Positions 1 through 7,478 of a DNA stretch of 64,000 bases are shown in pieces (the first letter of the stretch is position 1; the number at the start of each line of letters is the position of its first letter). The DNA is from an uncultured Spirochaetaceae bacterium. Lineage in GTDB: Bacteria; Spirochaetota; Spirochaetia; Sphaerochaetales; Sphaerochaetaceae. Under the pieces are notes generated by a model. It saw only the letters and a list, made by a program, of their open reading frames with translations. It had not been told where the DNA came from and searched no databases. Where the stretch lies: contig CALXQU010000011.1 in the NCBI GenBank assembly GCA_944390725.1, positions 20,369 through 84,368 of the forward strand, in the 5' to 3' direction. The position numbers were made by a program, and so were the translations under genes.

Positions 1-1
1 G

Positions 2-919
2 CAGATGATCAGGAAGGGATATACGCCTGAATTCACTGTCGCGATTACGGCAACTACTTCCGTTCTCGGGCAGATCATCCCTCCATCCCTGATCATGATC
101 ATCTATGCCGCGACGGCCAATACCTCCGTGCAGGCTATGTTCCTTGCTGGGATAATCCCTGGCTGCCTCTTTGCCCTTACGATGATGATTGTCTCGTATG
201 TATATGCCGTCAAGTATGATTATCCTAGGGAAAAGCGAAAGACATTCAGGGAATTCCTACATATCCTTAAGGAATCCTTAATTGTACTCGTCATGCCGCT
301 TATCATAATGGGAGGGGTGGTTTTCGGCATATTCACTGCAACAGAATCTGCGGTCGTTGCTGTCGTATACAGCCTCGTGATAACGCTGTTCGTCGAGAAG
401 ACCATAACGTTCAAGGATCTTGGCAAGATCCTTGTGAACACTGCCAAGAGCAGTGCTGCGAGCCTCTTCTGCATAGGTGCTGCTAGCGTATTCGGATATC
501 TTATGGCGTATTTCAGGGTCAATGTCCTCGTCGGTGAGCTTATGACTGCCATGAACCTTACCGCGAATACCTATATCCTCTTCGTGGTAGTGCTGTTCTT
601 CATACTCGGGCTCTTCATGGACGCAACCCCTGCTATCTACATATTCGTCCCGATCGTGATTCCTCTTGGCGAGATGCTGGGTCTGCATCCGGTACATATG
701 GGTATGATCGTCTGTCTTGTCCTTGCATTCGGAATGGTCACGCCTCCTTATGGGCTCTGCCTCCTTCTGGCATGCCAGTTCGCGAAGATTCCCGTAAAGA
801 ATACGATAAAGGATGTCACGATTCTGCTCGGGCCGATCTTCCTGATGCTTCTCGTCATCGTATACGTTCCCGATATAATAATGTTCCTGCCGCGTTTGCT
901 TGCCGCCCGGTATGTTTAG
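2..919 (+). CDS. TRAP transporter large permease (DctM family), 3' part
   Basis: This is the C-terminal part of a DctM-type TRAP transporter large membrane subunit, which imports an organic acid or sugar acid with a small membrane subunit and a periplasmic binding protein, driven by an ion gradient. About 305 residues are visible. The family is about 420-440 residues long, so the N-terminus lies left of the window and the ATG at 5 is probably internal. The conserved GQIIPPSLIMIIYA stretch lies near residues 23-36 and the C-terminal family pattern DATPAIYIF ... GMVTPPYG is present, within mostly hydrophobic helices. The stop is 38 bp before a GntR/FCD regulator on the same strand, which probably controls the transporter. 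The substrate cannot be read from this subunit. A hexuronate is possible because uronate genes lie at 54 kb, but that is only a guess. Confidence 0.9.
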   Translation, partial: QMIRKGYTPEFTVAITATTSVLGQIIPPSLIMIIYAATANTSVQAMFLAGIIPGCLFALTMMIVSYVYAVKYDYPREKRKTFREFLHILKESLIVLVMPLIIMGGVVFGIFTATESAVVAVVYSLVITLFVEKTITFKDLGKILVNTAKSSAASLFCIGAASVFGYLMAYFRVNVLVGELMTAMNLTANTYILFVVVLFFILGLFMDATPAIYIFVPIVIPLGEMLGLHPVHMGMIVCLVLAFGMVTPPYGLCLLLACQFAKIPVKNTIKDVTILLGPIFLMLLVIVYVPDIIMFLPRLLAARYV

Positions 920-957
920 CATTATAATCAGGACATTAACGGCTTGCAGAGGTTTCG

Positions 958-1632
958 GTGACTTTAGTAGATAAGGCACAAGAAGATATAAAGAGCATCA
1001 TAATCAATAAGGAATATGATGAGACAGGCTTCCTTCCCAGTGAGGCAGAGCTTTGCAGGCGCCTTGGCGTCTCGAGGACTACCGTGAGGGAAGCCGTAAA
1101 GTCCCTTGAAGTCCGTGGGTTCGTCAAGCGCATCCACGGCAAGGGCATCCTCGTGGTGGATACAAGCGAGAGGGTCGTCGCCCGTGCATTATCCGACATG
1201 TATGAGCAGAATGATATGAGCCTTGCCGATATCCTGGAAGTCAGGATGATCATAGAGGTTCCTGCCGCCGGGCTTGCTGCCCTCCGTGCGACTCCTGCTG
1301 ATATCCGCAAGATGGAGCATTGCGTGGAAGTCATGGAGAACAATTCCCGCAATGAGGACGTATATGTCCAGGCTGACCTGAATTTCCATCTGCTGCTGGT
1401 GGAAGCGGCAAAGAACAAGGCACTTGTGTCGGTCACGAAATCTTATCAGGACTATCTCTATGACCTTGTCCGTAAATCATGCAATTTCCTTGATAGCATG
1501 GAATCGACGTCCCATCTTCATAGGAATGTCCTGCAGAGCATAAAGGACAGGGACCCGGAGAAAGCCAGGTTCTTCATGGAGGAGCATCTTTCCATAACGA
1601 AGAAGATAGATGAGTTCTATCAGAATACCTGA
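958..1632 (+). CDS. GntR-family regulator, FCD (FadR) subfamily
   Basis: A one-component transcription factor, 224 residues. The N-terminal winged helix (about residues 25-66; PSEAELCRRLGVSRTTVREA) binds DNA and the all-helical FCD domain binds an acid ligand, usually through a metal. The expected metal ligands are visible: Asp and His in ADLNFHLLL, His in HLHRNV and His in EEHLSI. The start is GTG at 958 with a GCAGAGG ribosome site five bases upstream. It follows the TRAP permease by 38 bp and is probably co-transcribed with it, fitting a local regulator of sugar-acid uptake. FCD regulators are usually released from DNA by a pathway intermediate; the effector here is unknown. Confidence 0.9.
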   Translation: MTLVDKAQEDIKSIIINKEYDETGFLPSEAELCRRLGVSRTTVREAVKSLEVRGFVKRIHGKGILVVDTSERVVARALSDMYEQNDMSLADILEVRMIIEVPAAGLAALRATPADIRKMEHCVEVMENNSRNEDVYVQADLNFHLLLVEAAKNKALVSVTKSYQDYLYDLVRKSCNFLDSMESTSHLHRNVLQSIKDRDPEKARFFMEEHLSITKKIDEFYQNT

Positions 1633-1781
1633 TTCATATCCTTAAGATGAAGTGCAGGTGGCTGGACCTGTTTGAATGATTTAGGAACAGGATTCCTATC
1701 GATTTCCCTTTCTTGATGGAAGGATCTAGCTGCTTCCAGTTTTGATTCTTTAGTAATGCAGAGACCGATATTCCTTGTATG

Positions 1782-1810
1782 TTTCCAGATGAAATTGTCC
1801 ATGCTATATT
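1782..1810 (+). promoter_or_regulatory. possible promoter of the Panacea toxin-antitoxin unit
   Basis: A TATATT -10-like hexamer lies at 1805-1810, with a weak TTTCCA -35-like element at 1782-1787 and 17 bp between. The following GGCGGAGGGGA ribosome site leads to the ATG at 1830. The 197 bp between the GntR gene and this unit hold no gene that I can support, only a small CAGGT/ACCTG hairpin near 1654-1668. Confidence 0.35.
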
Positions 1811-1829
1811 ATTGGCGGAGGGGAGTCTG

Positions 1830-2516
1830 ATGGCAGAGATGTTCAATTCAAGCAGCAGAAAGCTTAGCTTGAGCGGTTGGCTTGAAGAGAATAGGCCTGA
1901 AGCCTATTCGATATCGCTTAAGCTTCAGAAGTTCCTTTTCCTTTATGAATCATTTGCGAAAGCAAGTGGCAAGCCTGCTGATTTCACCAGTCTCAAGGGA
2001 TATAAGCGAGGTCCTGTCTTCAGCAACGTGTATGGTGATTATACCAAGCACAGGGAGCAATTCGATAGATTAGCTTCTGATGTCTACAACAGCGTGGAAA
2101 TGCGGAAGAAGCCGAAGAATGCATTGGTTGATGATGACATAGCCGAAGTCGCGGGGTTTATTGTCGATAGCCTGACTGATGTTGAGCTTTCAGAGCTGAC
2201 GCATTCTTTTAACGTCTGGGCATGCAAGAAGGATAGGATCATGGGAGGTGAGCTCCAGGTTCCCCTTGATGAGTCTGATTTCTCAGCTGGGGATGCAGAG
2301 CTTAGCAGGAATCTGTTTTCCATGTATTCTCCTGATTTGATTAGGAATACCTTGATTATGCATATAGGCGGCAAGAGCTTCGTATTCTCAAAGGAAGATG
2401 CCGCGAAGATCGAATCGGAGCATGAGGATATCCTTTCGGCAGCAGCTATGGATCCGAGCCTCCATAATCCGGTCTTTGTCTGCTTTGATGAGAGCGGAGG
2501 CCTTGTATTTGATTAA
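1830..2516 (+). CDS. SocA/Panacea-domain protein, probable antitoxin
   Basis: A 228-residue protein with the Panacea (SocA-like, DUF4065) signature: SLKLQKFLFLYES around residues 29-41, then a GKPADF segment and YKRGPVFSNVYGDY. In the family these correspond to the KLQKLLY ... GKP ... KYGPV..VY pattern. Panacea domains act as the antitoxin half of many type II-like toxin-antitoxin pairs and as phage-associated proteins. The ATG at 1830 is chosen over one at 1779 because it has a strong ribosome site (GGAGGGG) and starts closer to the conserved domain. The stop overlaps the start of the next gene by eight bases, which suggests translational coupling with a toxin. Codons and bases are more A+T-rich than in neighbouring genes, a sign of transfer. 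The domain call is firm; the role as antitoxin is inference from family and context. Confidence 0.72.
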   Translation: MAEMFNSSSRKLSLSGWLEENRPEAYSISLKLQKFLFLYESFAKASGKPADFTSLKGYKRGPVFSNVYGDYTKHREQFDRLASDVYNSVEMRKKPKNALVDDDIAEVAGFIVDSLTDVELSELTHSFNVWACKKDRIMGGELQVPLDESDFSAGDAELSRNLFSMYSPDLIRNTLIMHIGGKSFVFSKEDAAKIESEHEDILSAAAMDPSLHNPVFVCFDESGGLVFD

Positions 2517-2931
2517 GAGGAAAGATGTCATATGGCTTTATGTTCCATTTCCTGATATCAATTCAGGGTTAGCCCGCAAGAGGCATATGTATATATGTCA
2601 GCATGAAGACGGATCCAGTCGTGAGTTTGTCAAATGCCAGACGCTGAAGCCATATATGCTGATAAATAATCCGATGAAGCATTTCTGGGATGAATCCCCT
2701 GATATAGCAAGGAATCCTTTTGTCCGGAAGACAAGGATAGATTGCGATCAGACATTCCTGACGGAAGGGATACGGTACAGATTATCCTCGATGCATTTGC
2801 CAAGACCAGATGTCTGTGATGATACAATGCTTAATATCGAATCGGAATTGTTGGCAGATGGATACGTCAGGAATCTTCTTCCTGATTCGGATATGGCCAT
2901 GATGAATCTGGATGCGGCGAGCTTGATGTAA
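2509..2931 (+). CDS. small protein paired with the Panacea gene, probable toxin
   Basis: An ORF of about 140 residues. Its frame is open from 2398, but the part after 2509 is the plausible gene: a TTG at 2509 (with further in-frame options close by) overlaps the Panacea stop at 2514-2516. The N-terminus (KRKDVIWLYVPFPD) resembles the first strand of the SH3-like MazF/PemK ribonuclease fold, and RIDCDQTFLTEGIRY resembles the later R-x-I-D-x-D region of that fold. These are loose resemblances that I could not test. Pairing by overlap with a Panacea protein is the main reason to call it a toxin. If it is MazF-like it would cut mRNA or inhibit translation; another toxin fold is quite possible. 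Base composition matches the Panacea gene and not the rest of the window. Confidence 0.5.
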   Translation: MIKRKDVIWLYVPFPDINSGLARKRHMYICQHEDGSSREFVKCQTLKPYMLINNPMKHFWDESPDIARNPFVRKTRIDCDQTFLTEGIRYRLSSMHLPRPDVCDDTMLNIESELLADGYVRNLLPDSDMAMMNLDAASLM

Positions 2932-3099
2932 AGCAATCTTATTGTTCAGCAATTATATAGGGATTATCGTTTTATCATTGATAGCTGAAGCCGTGAATTT
3001 GTTTTGTTGCATTTGAAGAGTGATAATCTGTCTGGCCTTCGCTATCGCCTCACTGATTGCCAGGAATCCATGTGATTCCCGTTCACCCTGCTGTTCCCG

Positions 3100-3105
3100 T
3101 ATAAT
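3100..3105 (+). promoter_or_regulatory. -10 element of merR-type gene, leaderless arrangement
   Basis: A perfect TATAAT ends six bases before the ATG at 3112, so transcription would be expected to begin at or next to the start codon. There is no Shine-Dalgarno sequence. A weak TTCCCG (3076-3081) stands 18 bp upstream as a possible -35. The 180 bp between the toxin-like gene and this point hold no other gene. Confidence 0.5.
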
Positions 3106-3111
3106 CATCAT

Positions 3112-3570
3112 ATGGCTAAGTACAGGATAGGGGAGATTGCCGCAAAGTGCGCTATCTCCGAGAGGACTATCAGATACTACGAGGAGGAAGGCCTGATATC
3201 CTCCCAGCGGTCTGCTGGCGGCCATAGATGGTACCGTGATGAGGATATCGTCTATATAAAGAGGATCCTGGAGCTCAAGGAGCTTGGCTTCTCCCTGGCT
3301 GAGATACGCAGGATCATAGAGCTGAAGGCGGAGGATGAGAGCGGCAACAAGAGAAGGGCGGAGCTCCTGTCGCAGTACAGGCAGAAGCTTTCCGCGGATG
3401 TAAGGCGCGTAGAGGCCCTCCAGGCCCATATCGATGAGCTTGAGTGGCATATCCACCAGCTGGAGAAGGCTGAGGATGGCTTCACATCGTGCCCCGGCGC
3501 GCTCTGCGTATCATGCTCCTATAAGGCAAGGTGCATCTTCTTCAGAGCCCCAGGAGATCTCCAGCAATAG
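3112..3570 (+). CDS. MerR-family regulator with C-terminal cysteine cluster
   Basis: A 152-residue MerR-type transcription factor. The N-terminal winged helix (YRIGEIAAKCAISERTIRYY, then GHRWYRDEDI) occupies residues 3-70, followed by a long dimerisation coiled coil to about residue 117. The C-terminal effector region has four cysteines at 127, 132, 135 and 141, spaced C-x4-C-x2-C-x5-C. SoxR binds a [2Fe-2S] cluster through C-x2-C-x-C-x5-C, so this could be a redox or metal sensor with altered spacing. The specificity is unknown. Its 3' end overlaps the convergent TIM-barrel gene by 29 bp. No obvious target promoter with a long 19-20 bp spacer was found nearby. Confidence 0.87.
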   Translation: MAKYRIGEIAAKCAISERTIRYYEEEGLISSQRSAGGHRWYRDEDIVYIKRILELKELGFSLAEIRRIIELKAEDESGNKRRAELLSQYRQKLSADVRRVEALQAHIDELEWHIHQLEKAEDGFTSCPGALCVSCSYKARCIFFRAPGDLQQ

Positions 3571-4345
3571 AGAGCGATAGGTCGATGACGGCACCGGATA
3601 GGGAGAAGGGGAGATTGGCTGAGAACTTCATGCACTCATATGTCAGGTAGCCTCCATACGATTCCCTGAATGCCGCCATGGCTGCTTCCCAGTCTATCGT
3701 GCCGAATCCCGGCAGGAGATGCTGGTCCTCCTTGCCGTCGTTATCCGCGATATGCGTACCGATTAGCATGTCACCTGCGGTCCTGATGAAGCCGGGTATC
3801 GAGAGATTCCGCATATGGGCATGGCCTGTGTCGAGTATGATGCCTGCTCTGCCATTTAGATGCGATGCGATTTCCAGCAGGTCATCTACCCTGTATATCT
3901 CATCCTCCCTTTCCATGTTCTCGATGCCGATCCTTATATCAATCTGCCCAAGCAGCCTTGAGAAGTAATCGATATTGTCCTGCACGGTGCCCCTGATAGG
4001 ATGGATGACGATATGGGGTATGCCGAGGGAATGCGCATAGCCTGCGGCCCTGCAGATCTCGGCGTCCGATGCCCTCCTTCCTTCCTCTGCAAGCGAGCGG
4101 TAATCCCTTGGATAGGGAGCATGGGCCTGTATGTATTCCAGGCCGTACCTATCCCTTAGCTCTGCAAGCCTTGCTATATAGCCCTCATCAATCGATGAGT
4201 GCGGATTCATCATCTCGCAGAAGTTCAGGTCCAGCGCCCTGTATCCATGGCTGGCATAGAGAGGCAGCAGGGAGAGCATGGTATGCTTTTCCCCGCCGCG
4301 CGAGAAGGCCACGAGATTGGTATTAGTCGATATTCGCCGCTGCAT
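3542..4345 (-). CDS. sugar phosphate isomerase/epimerase-like TIM-barrel protein
   Basis: A 267-residue member of the xylose isomerase-like/AP endonuclease 2 TIM-barrel family. Metal- or substrate-binding motifs are visible in order: HAPYPRDY, VIHPI, GIENMERED (Glu), LDTGHAH (Asp and His), THIADNDGKEDQH (His) and a final TYECM (Glu). Members isomerise or epimerise sugars. The start is taken as ATG at 4345, which overlaps the end of the binding-protein gene by about 20 bp; an upstream in-frame ATG at 4384 lies deep inside that gene. As last gene of the ABC operon it probably acts on the imported sugar or its phosphate. The exact reaction is unknown. Confidence 0.8.
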   Translation of the reverse strand: MQRRISTNTNLVAFSRGGEKHTMLSLLPLYASHGYRALDLNFCEMMNPHSSIDEGYIARLAELRDRYGLEYIQAHAPYPRDYRSLAEEGRRASDAEICRAAGYAHSLGIPHIVIHPIRGTVQDNIDYFSRLLGQIDIRIGIENMEREDEIYRVDDLLEIASHLNGRAGIILDTGHAHMRNLSIPGFIRTAGDMLIGTHIADNDGKEDQHLLPGFGTIDWEAAMAAFRESYGGYLTYECMKFSANLPFSLSGAVIDLSLSIAGDLLGL

Positions 4346-5624
4346 AGGTATCAAGCGCGTCCTGCACAGTCGCGACCATGTCATCTACTGCCTGGTCGAT
4401 GCTCTTGTTGCCTTCTGCCACATCCATCACATTGCTCTGGAATGAATAGTAGATCTGATAGGCGGATGGAAGCCAGATGCCGACGACCTTTGGATTGGAT
4501 GCATGCATCTCCTCGACTGCCTTGGAATAGGCAGGATTCTCCTTGAGGAATCCGATGTAGTCCGGGTCGTCGTATATTCCCGTATTCACCGCGATATACC
4601 CGGTCTCCTTCGCCCACATCATCTGGACATCAGGGCTTGTAAGGTATCCAAGGACGGTCTTCACCGCATCCGATCCGCTGAAGCAGAAGAGGGCATCGCC
4701 GCCGATGTTCACCCCTCCTGTGGCATCCTCATCCGTCATCGGCACGAAAGCAGTGCCGACTTCGAACCTGCCTGATACATCCGCGAGTATACGCGTGAGG
4801 CTGGATGATGAGGCGAGGATTATTGCCGTGCGGCCTGCTGCGAATTCCGTCGTGGTTCCGGATCCTATGCTGTTGAGGTAGCCTGTATCGGCAAGCTTCT
4901 TCCAGTGCTCGAGGAAGTTCCTGAAGGTCCCTTCCTTGCCGAAGAGCACCTCTGTCGGGGTGCCGGCATGCCCGTTCTCGTTGTCTACGAAGTAGGAGAG
5001 CCCTTCCTGCGCGCCTATGAAGGCTCCGAGCTCATATGTCGTCGGCACGCCTGCCATCGCGTAGCGGGTGACTTTGCCGCTGCTGTCCTTGGCACCGATA
5101 AGCGGGGCGATTCCCGTCAGTTCATCGAGCGTCCTAGGCGGCTCAAGGCCAAGGGAATCGAAGAGCGTCTTGTCATAGTAGGCGAGAAGGAGCGAGCAGC
5201 TGAACGGAAGTCCCAGAAGCCCCTTGTATGAGCTGAAGGCTTCCACAGCCTGCGGGAGGAGTATGGATGTATCGAAGCCGAGCTCATCGATGGTAATGAG
5301 ATAATCGGCATTCATCATGTCCAGGCATGATGTCGCATCCATCTGCGCGATATCAGGCAGCGATGAGAGGTCTGCTGACGCAGCTGCCTTCACCTTGGTC
5401 AGGACATCATTGGCCAGGCCCTGGTAGACCGGCTCTATCTCTATGCCCTTCTCCTTGCCGATGGTCGCGTTGAAATCCTCTACGATTTGGTCGAAGGCCG
5501 CGCCTGCCTTCCCTGAATTCGAATGCCAGACCGTCACGGTCTCGACGCCGCTCTCGCTTCCGCCCATGGCGATGAGCGGGAGGGCAGCTGCTGCGATAAG
5601 CAATGCGGCTATGGTTCTTTTCAT
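4323..5624 (-). CDS. ABC transporter sugar-binding protein (family 1)
   Basis: A 433-residue periplasmic solute-binding protein of the UgpB/MalE class. A signal peptide covers about residues 1-19 (KRTIAALLIAAAALPLIA) followed by MGGSESG. There is no lipobox cysteine, a pattern frequent in Sphaerochaeta and Treponema binding proteins. Family features include VTVWHSNSG at the mature N-terminus, the central GLPFSCSLLLAYYDKTLFD segment, FAAGRTAIILASS and VNIGGDALFCFSGS. It heads toward two permease genes on its upstream side (order permease A, permease E, binding protein, isomerase). Overlap with the preceding permease is 4 bp (ATGA). Likely ligands are a glycoside, oligosaccharide or glycerol-3-phosphate-like compound, not determinable here. 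Confidence 0.9.
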   Translation of the reverse strand: MKRTIAALLIAAAALPLIAMGGSESGVETVTVWHSNSGKAGAAFDQIVEDFNATIGKEKGIEIEPVYQGLANDVLTKVKAAASADLSSLPDIAQMDATSCLDMMNADYLITIDELGFDTSILLPQAVEAFSSYKGLLGLPFSCSLLLAYYDKTLFDSLGLEPPRTLDELTGIAPLIGAKDSSGKVTRYAMAGVPTTYELGAFIGAQEGLSYFVDNENGHAGTPTEVLFGKEGTFRNFLEHWKKLADTGYLNSIGSGTTTEFAAGRTAIILASSSSLTRILADVSGRFEVGTAFVPMTDEDATGGVNIGGDALFCFSGSDAVKTVLGYLTSPDVQMMWAKETGYIAVNTGIYDDPDYIGFLKENPAYSKAVEEMHASNPKVVGIWLPSAYQIYYSFQSNVMDVAEGNKSIDQAVDDMVATVQDALDTYAAANID

Positions 5625-6430
5625 CTGTTCACCCCCGATGTCAGATATCCGGATATATGCTTCTTCCCGATTCCCAGCAGTACCAGGAACGGGAGGACTA
5701 TCAGCGTGATGGCTGCGAATTCAGCCCCGTATTCCCCTCCGTCTGCGAAGCCGAGCATCGTGATGCCGACCTGGACTGTCCTCATCGAGTTCCTGTTGGT
5801 GACGAGGAGGGGCCAGAGGTAGCTGTTGAATGATATGATGAAGGCCTGCAGGAAGAGAGCCGCGACCACGCTCTGCATCATAGGGCAGAGTATCCTCATG
5901 ATATATGCATGGTCGGACGCTCCGTCGATCCTCGCGGCCTCATAGTATTCGCTGCTGAGCGACAGCAGGCTGCCCAGCATGAGTATGAGGGCAGAGGCGG
6001 AGAAGACAGAGGGCAGTACGATGGCGGCATATGTATCGAGGAGCCCCAAGGCTGCGATCGTCCTGTAGTTCGGATAAAGCATCGCATCGGCGGGTATGAA
6101 CATCGTCCCCAGCAGCATGATGAGGATTTCCCGGCGGAACCTGAATCTGAGATGGGAGAAGGCGAAGGCCGCCATCACTGTCACGGCGGTGCGCAGTATG
6201 GCGGAAAGCGATGCCGTGATGAATGAGTTGAGTATGAATCTGGGATAGTGCCTGTTCGACAGGGCCACCATGAAGTTCCTCAGCGTAGGGGCCGATGAGA
6301 TGAAATGGGCCTCCGTATCGGTGAAGTCGATGTTCGTGAAGAAGGACATCGAGATCCCATAGAGCAGGGGGAAGGCGATGATCGCTGCGAGGAAGATGGT
6401 AGCCGCGGCCCTAGATATCCTTGAGAGCAT
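5621..6430 (-). CDS. ABC sugar transporter permease (MalG/UgpE type)
   Basis: A 269-residue inner membrane permease of the carbohydrate uptake-1 family. The cytoplasmic EAA loop that docks the ATPase is clear at about residues 161-180 (EYYEAARIDGASDHAYIMRI). Six hydrophobic segments are apparent, and the C-terminus has the usual MalG-like short cytoplasmic tail. It overlaps the upstream permease gene by 20 bp and the downstream binding-protein gene by 4 bp, so translation is probably coupled. It forms the channel as a heterodimer with the product of 6411-7268. Confidence 0.92.
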   Translation of the reverse strand: MLSRISRAAATIFLAAIIAFPLLYGISMSFFTNIDFTDTEAHFISSAPTLRNFMVALSNRHYPRFILNSFITASLSAILRTAVTVMAAFAFSHLRFRFRREILIMLLGTMFIPADAMLYPNYRTIAALGLLDTYAAIVLPSVFSASALILMLGSLLSLSSEYYEAARIDGASDHAYIMRILCPMMQSVVAALFLQAFIISFNSYLWPLLVTNRNSMRTVQVGITMLGFADGGEYGAEFAAITLIVLPFLVLLGIGKKHISGYLTSGVNR

Positions 6431-7268
6431 GCTTCCTCCTTATGGCTATCAGCGCCATCGACAGCATCGAGACAGCTGCGGAGAGCGTCGCTATCGTCGA
6501 CTCCACAGCCCTGTTGCCGGATTTGAAGGCTTCAAGATAGTAGAAGTACATAACAGTCTCGGTGGAGCGGAATGGCCCGCCTTCGGTGAGGATCATCACA
6601 GGCGCGGATATCAGCAGCGCATCCTTCACTGCCATGAAGATGGTGGCTGATATTATGGTGCGTATCATCGGGAGCTCTATCGAGAATAGCATCCTGAGGC
6701 TGCCGGCCCCATCGAGCTCCGCCGCATCCAGCACGTCCCGCTCTATCGACCTGAATCCCGAGAGTATGAGTATGTAGTCGATGCCGAAGTCGAGGAAGAC
6801 ACCCAGCATGGCCAGCACTAGCATCGCCGTGCCGGGGCTTTCCAGCCATGCTATGTCCGTGGAGAGTATCCTGCTGATGATGGAGACCCTGCCCCTGAAC
6901 ATCTCCTTGAAGATCATCGCGTATGCTGCCAGCGATACAGCCATCGGCGAGATGAAGATGAACTCCGCGACAGCCGTCCATTTCCCCTTGCGCCTCGTGG
7001 CGGCGGCCGCGGCTATCGTGAGGACCGTGTTGAGCGGCAGGAAGAGGAGCGCGAAGATGATGGTGTGGCCTACGCTCCTGAGGAAGGCCTCGCTGCGGAA
7101 GAGCCCTGCATAGTTGCCGAGCCCTGCGAATCCCCTGACAGCGCCGTTCTGCGAAATCCTCAGGAATGATGACACGATGCTCTCCGCCAGCGGTATATAT
7201 GAGAAGAGAATGGCCAGCAGCAGCGCAGGCGCAAGGTATGCATATGCTTTCAGGTTCCTCTTGCTCAT
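6411..7268 (-). CDS. ABC sugar transporter permease (MalF/UgpA type)
   Basis: A 285-residue permease and first gene of the importer operon. The N-terminus AYLAPALLLAILFSYIPLAES is typical of UgpA-like subunits and the EAA loop lies near residues 178-197 (RDVLDAAELDGAG). No MsmX/UgpC-like ATPase gene follows in the operon, so an ATPase shared with other importers is expected elsewhere in the genome. The start ATG has no convincing ribosome site and lies seven bases from a TAGAAT hexamer, so the transcript may be leaderless. Confidence 0.92.
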   Translation of the reverse strand: MSKRNLKAYAYLAPALLLAILFSYIPLAESIVSSFLRISQNGAVRGFAGLGNYAGLFRSEAFLRSVGHTIIFALLFLPLNTVLTIAAAAATRRKGKWTAVAEFIFISPMAVSLAAYAMIFKEMFRGRVSIISRILSTDIAWLESPGTAMLVLAMLGVFLDFGIDYILILSGFRSIERDVLDAAELDGAGSLRMLFSIELPMIRTIISATIFMAVKDALLISAPVMILTEGGPFRSTETVMYFYYLEAFKSGNRAVESTIATLSAAVSMLSMALIAIRRKHALKDI

Positions 7269-7275
7269 GGAGATT

Positions 7276-7281
7276 ATTCTA
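7276..7281 (-). promoter_or_regulatory. -10 element of the ABC importer operon
   Basis: Read on the minus strand, TAGAAT at 7281-7276 ends seven bases before the ATG of the first permease gene, predicting initiation at the start codon. No clear -35 hexamer was found, which would fit an activator-dependent promoter. Confidence 0.4.
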
Positions 7282-7345
7282 ATCGCTTTCCAGTGTTATC
7301 TTCAATGCTTTTGGCATATAATTTCTTGTTTTGCAATGATATATC

Positions 7346-7382
7346 TTACGTATATAAATCTTACGTAAAATTTAGTTACGTA
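7346..7382. repeat. three TTACGTA repeats with 15-bp period, candidate operator array
   Basis: TTACGTA occurs at 7346-7352, 7361-7367 and 7376-7382, so the starts are exactly 15 bp apart. Each contains the palindrome TACGTA; the first two are preceded by C and the third by G. The array sits in an A+T-rich stretch between the divergent ABC importer operon and the nucleotidyltransferase gene, about 65-105 bp from the predicted importer start and about 80-115 bp from the start of the other gene. Regular spacing suggests cooperative binding of a regulator to one or both promoters. The protein is unknown. Confidence 0.55.
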
Positions 7383-7478
7383 ATGTTTCCGACAGAGACA
7401 GGCAAAATATGCGCAAAAGGACGAGAAAACAATGCAACTCCGTCCATATTGCTTTAGAATCTTATGCAGGAGGGGATG

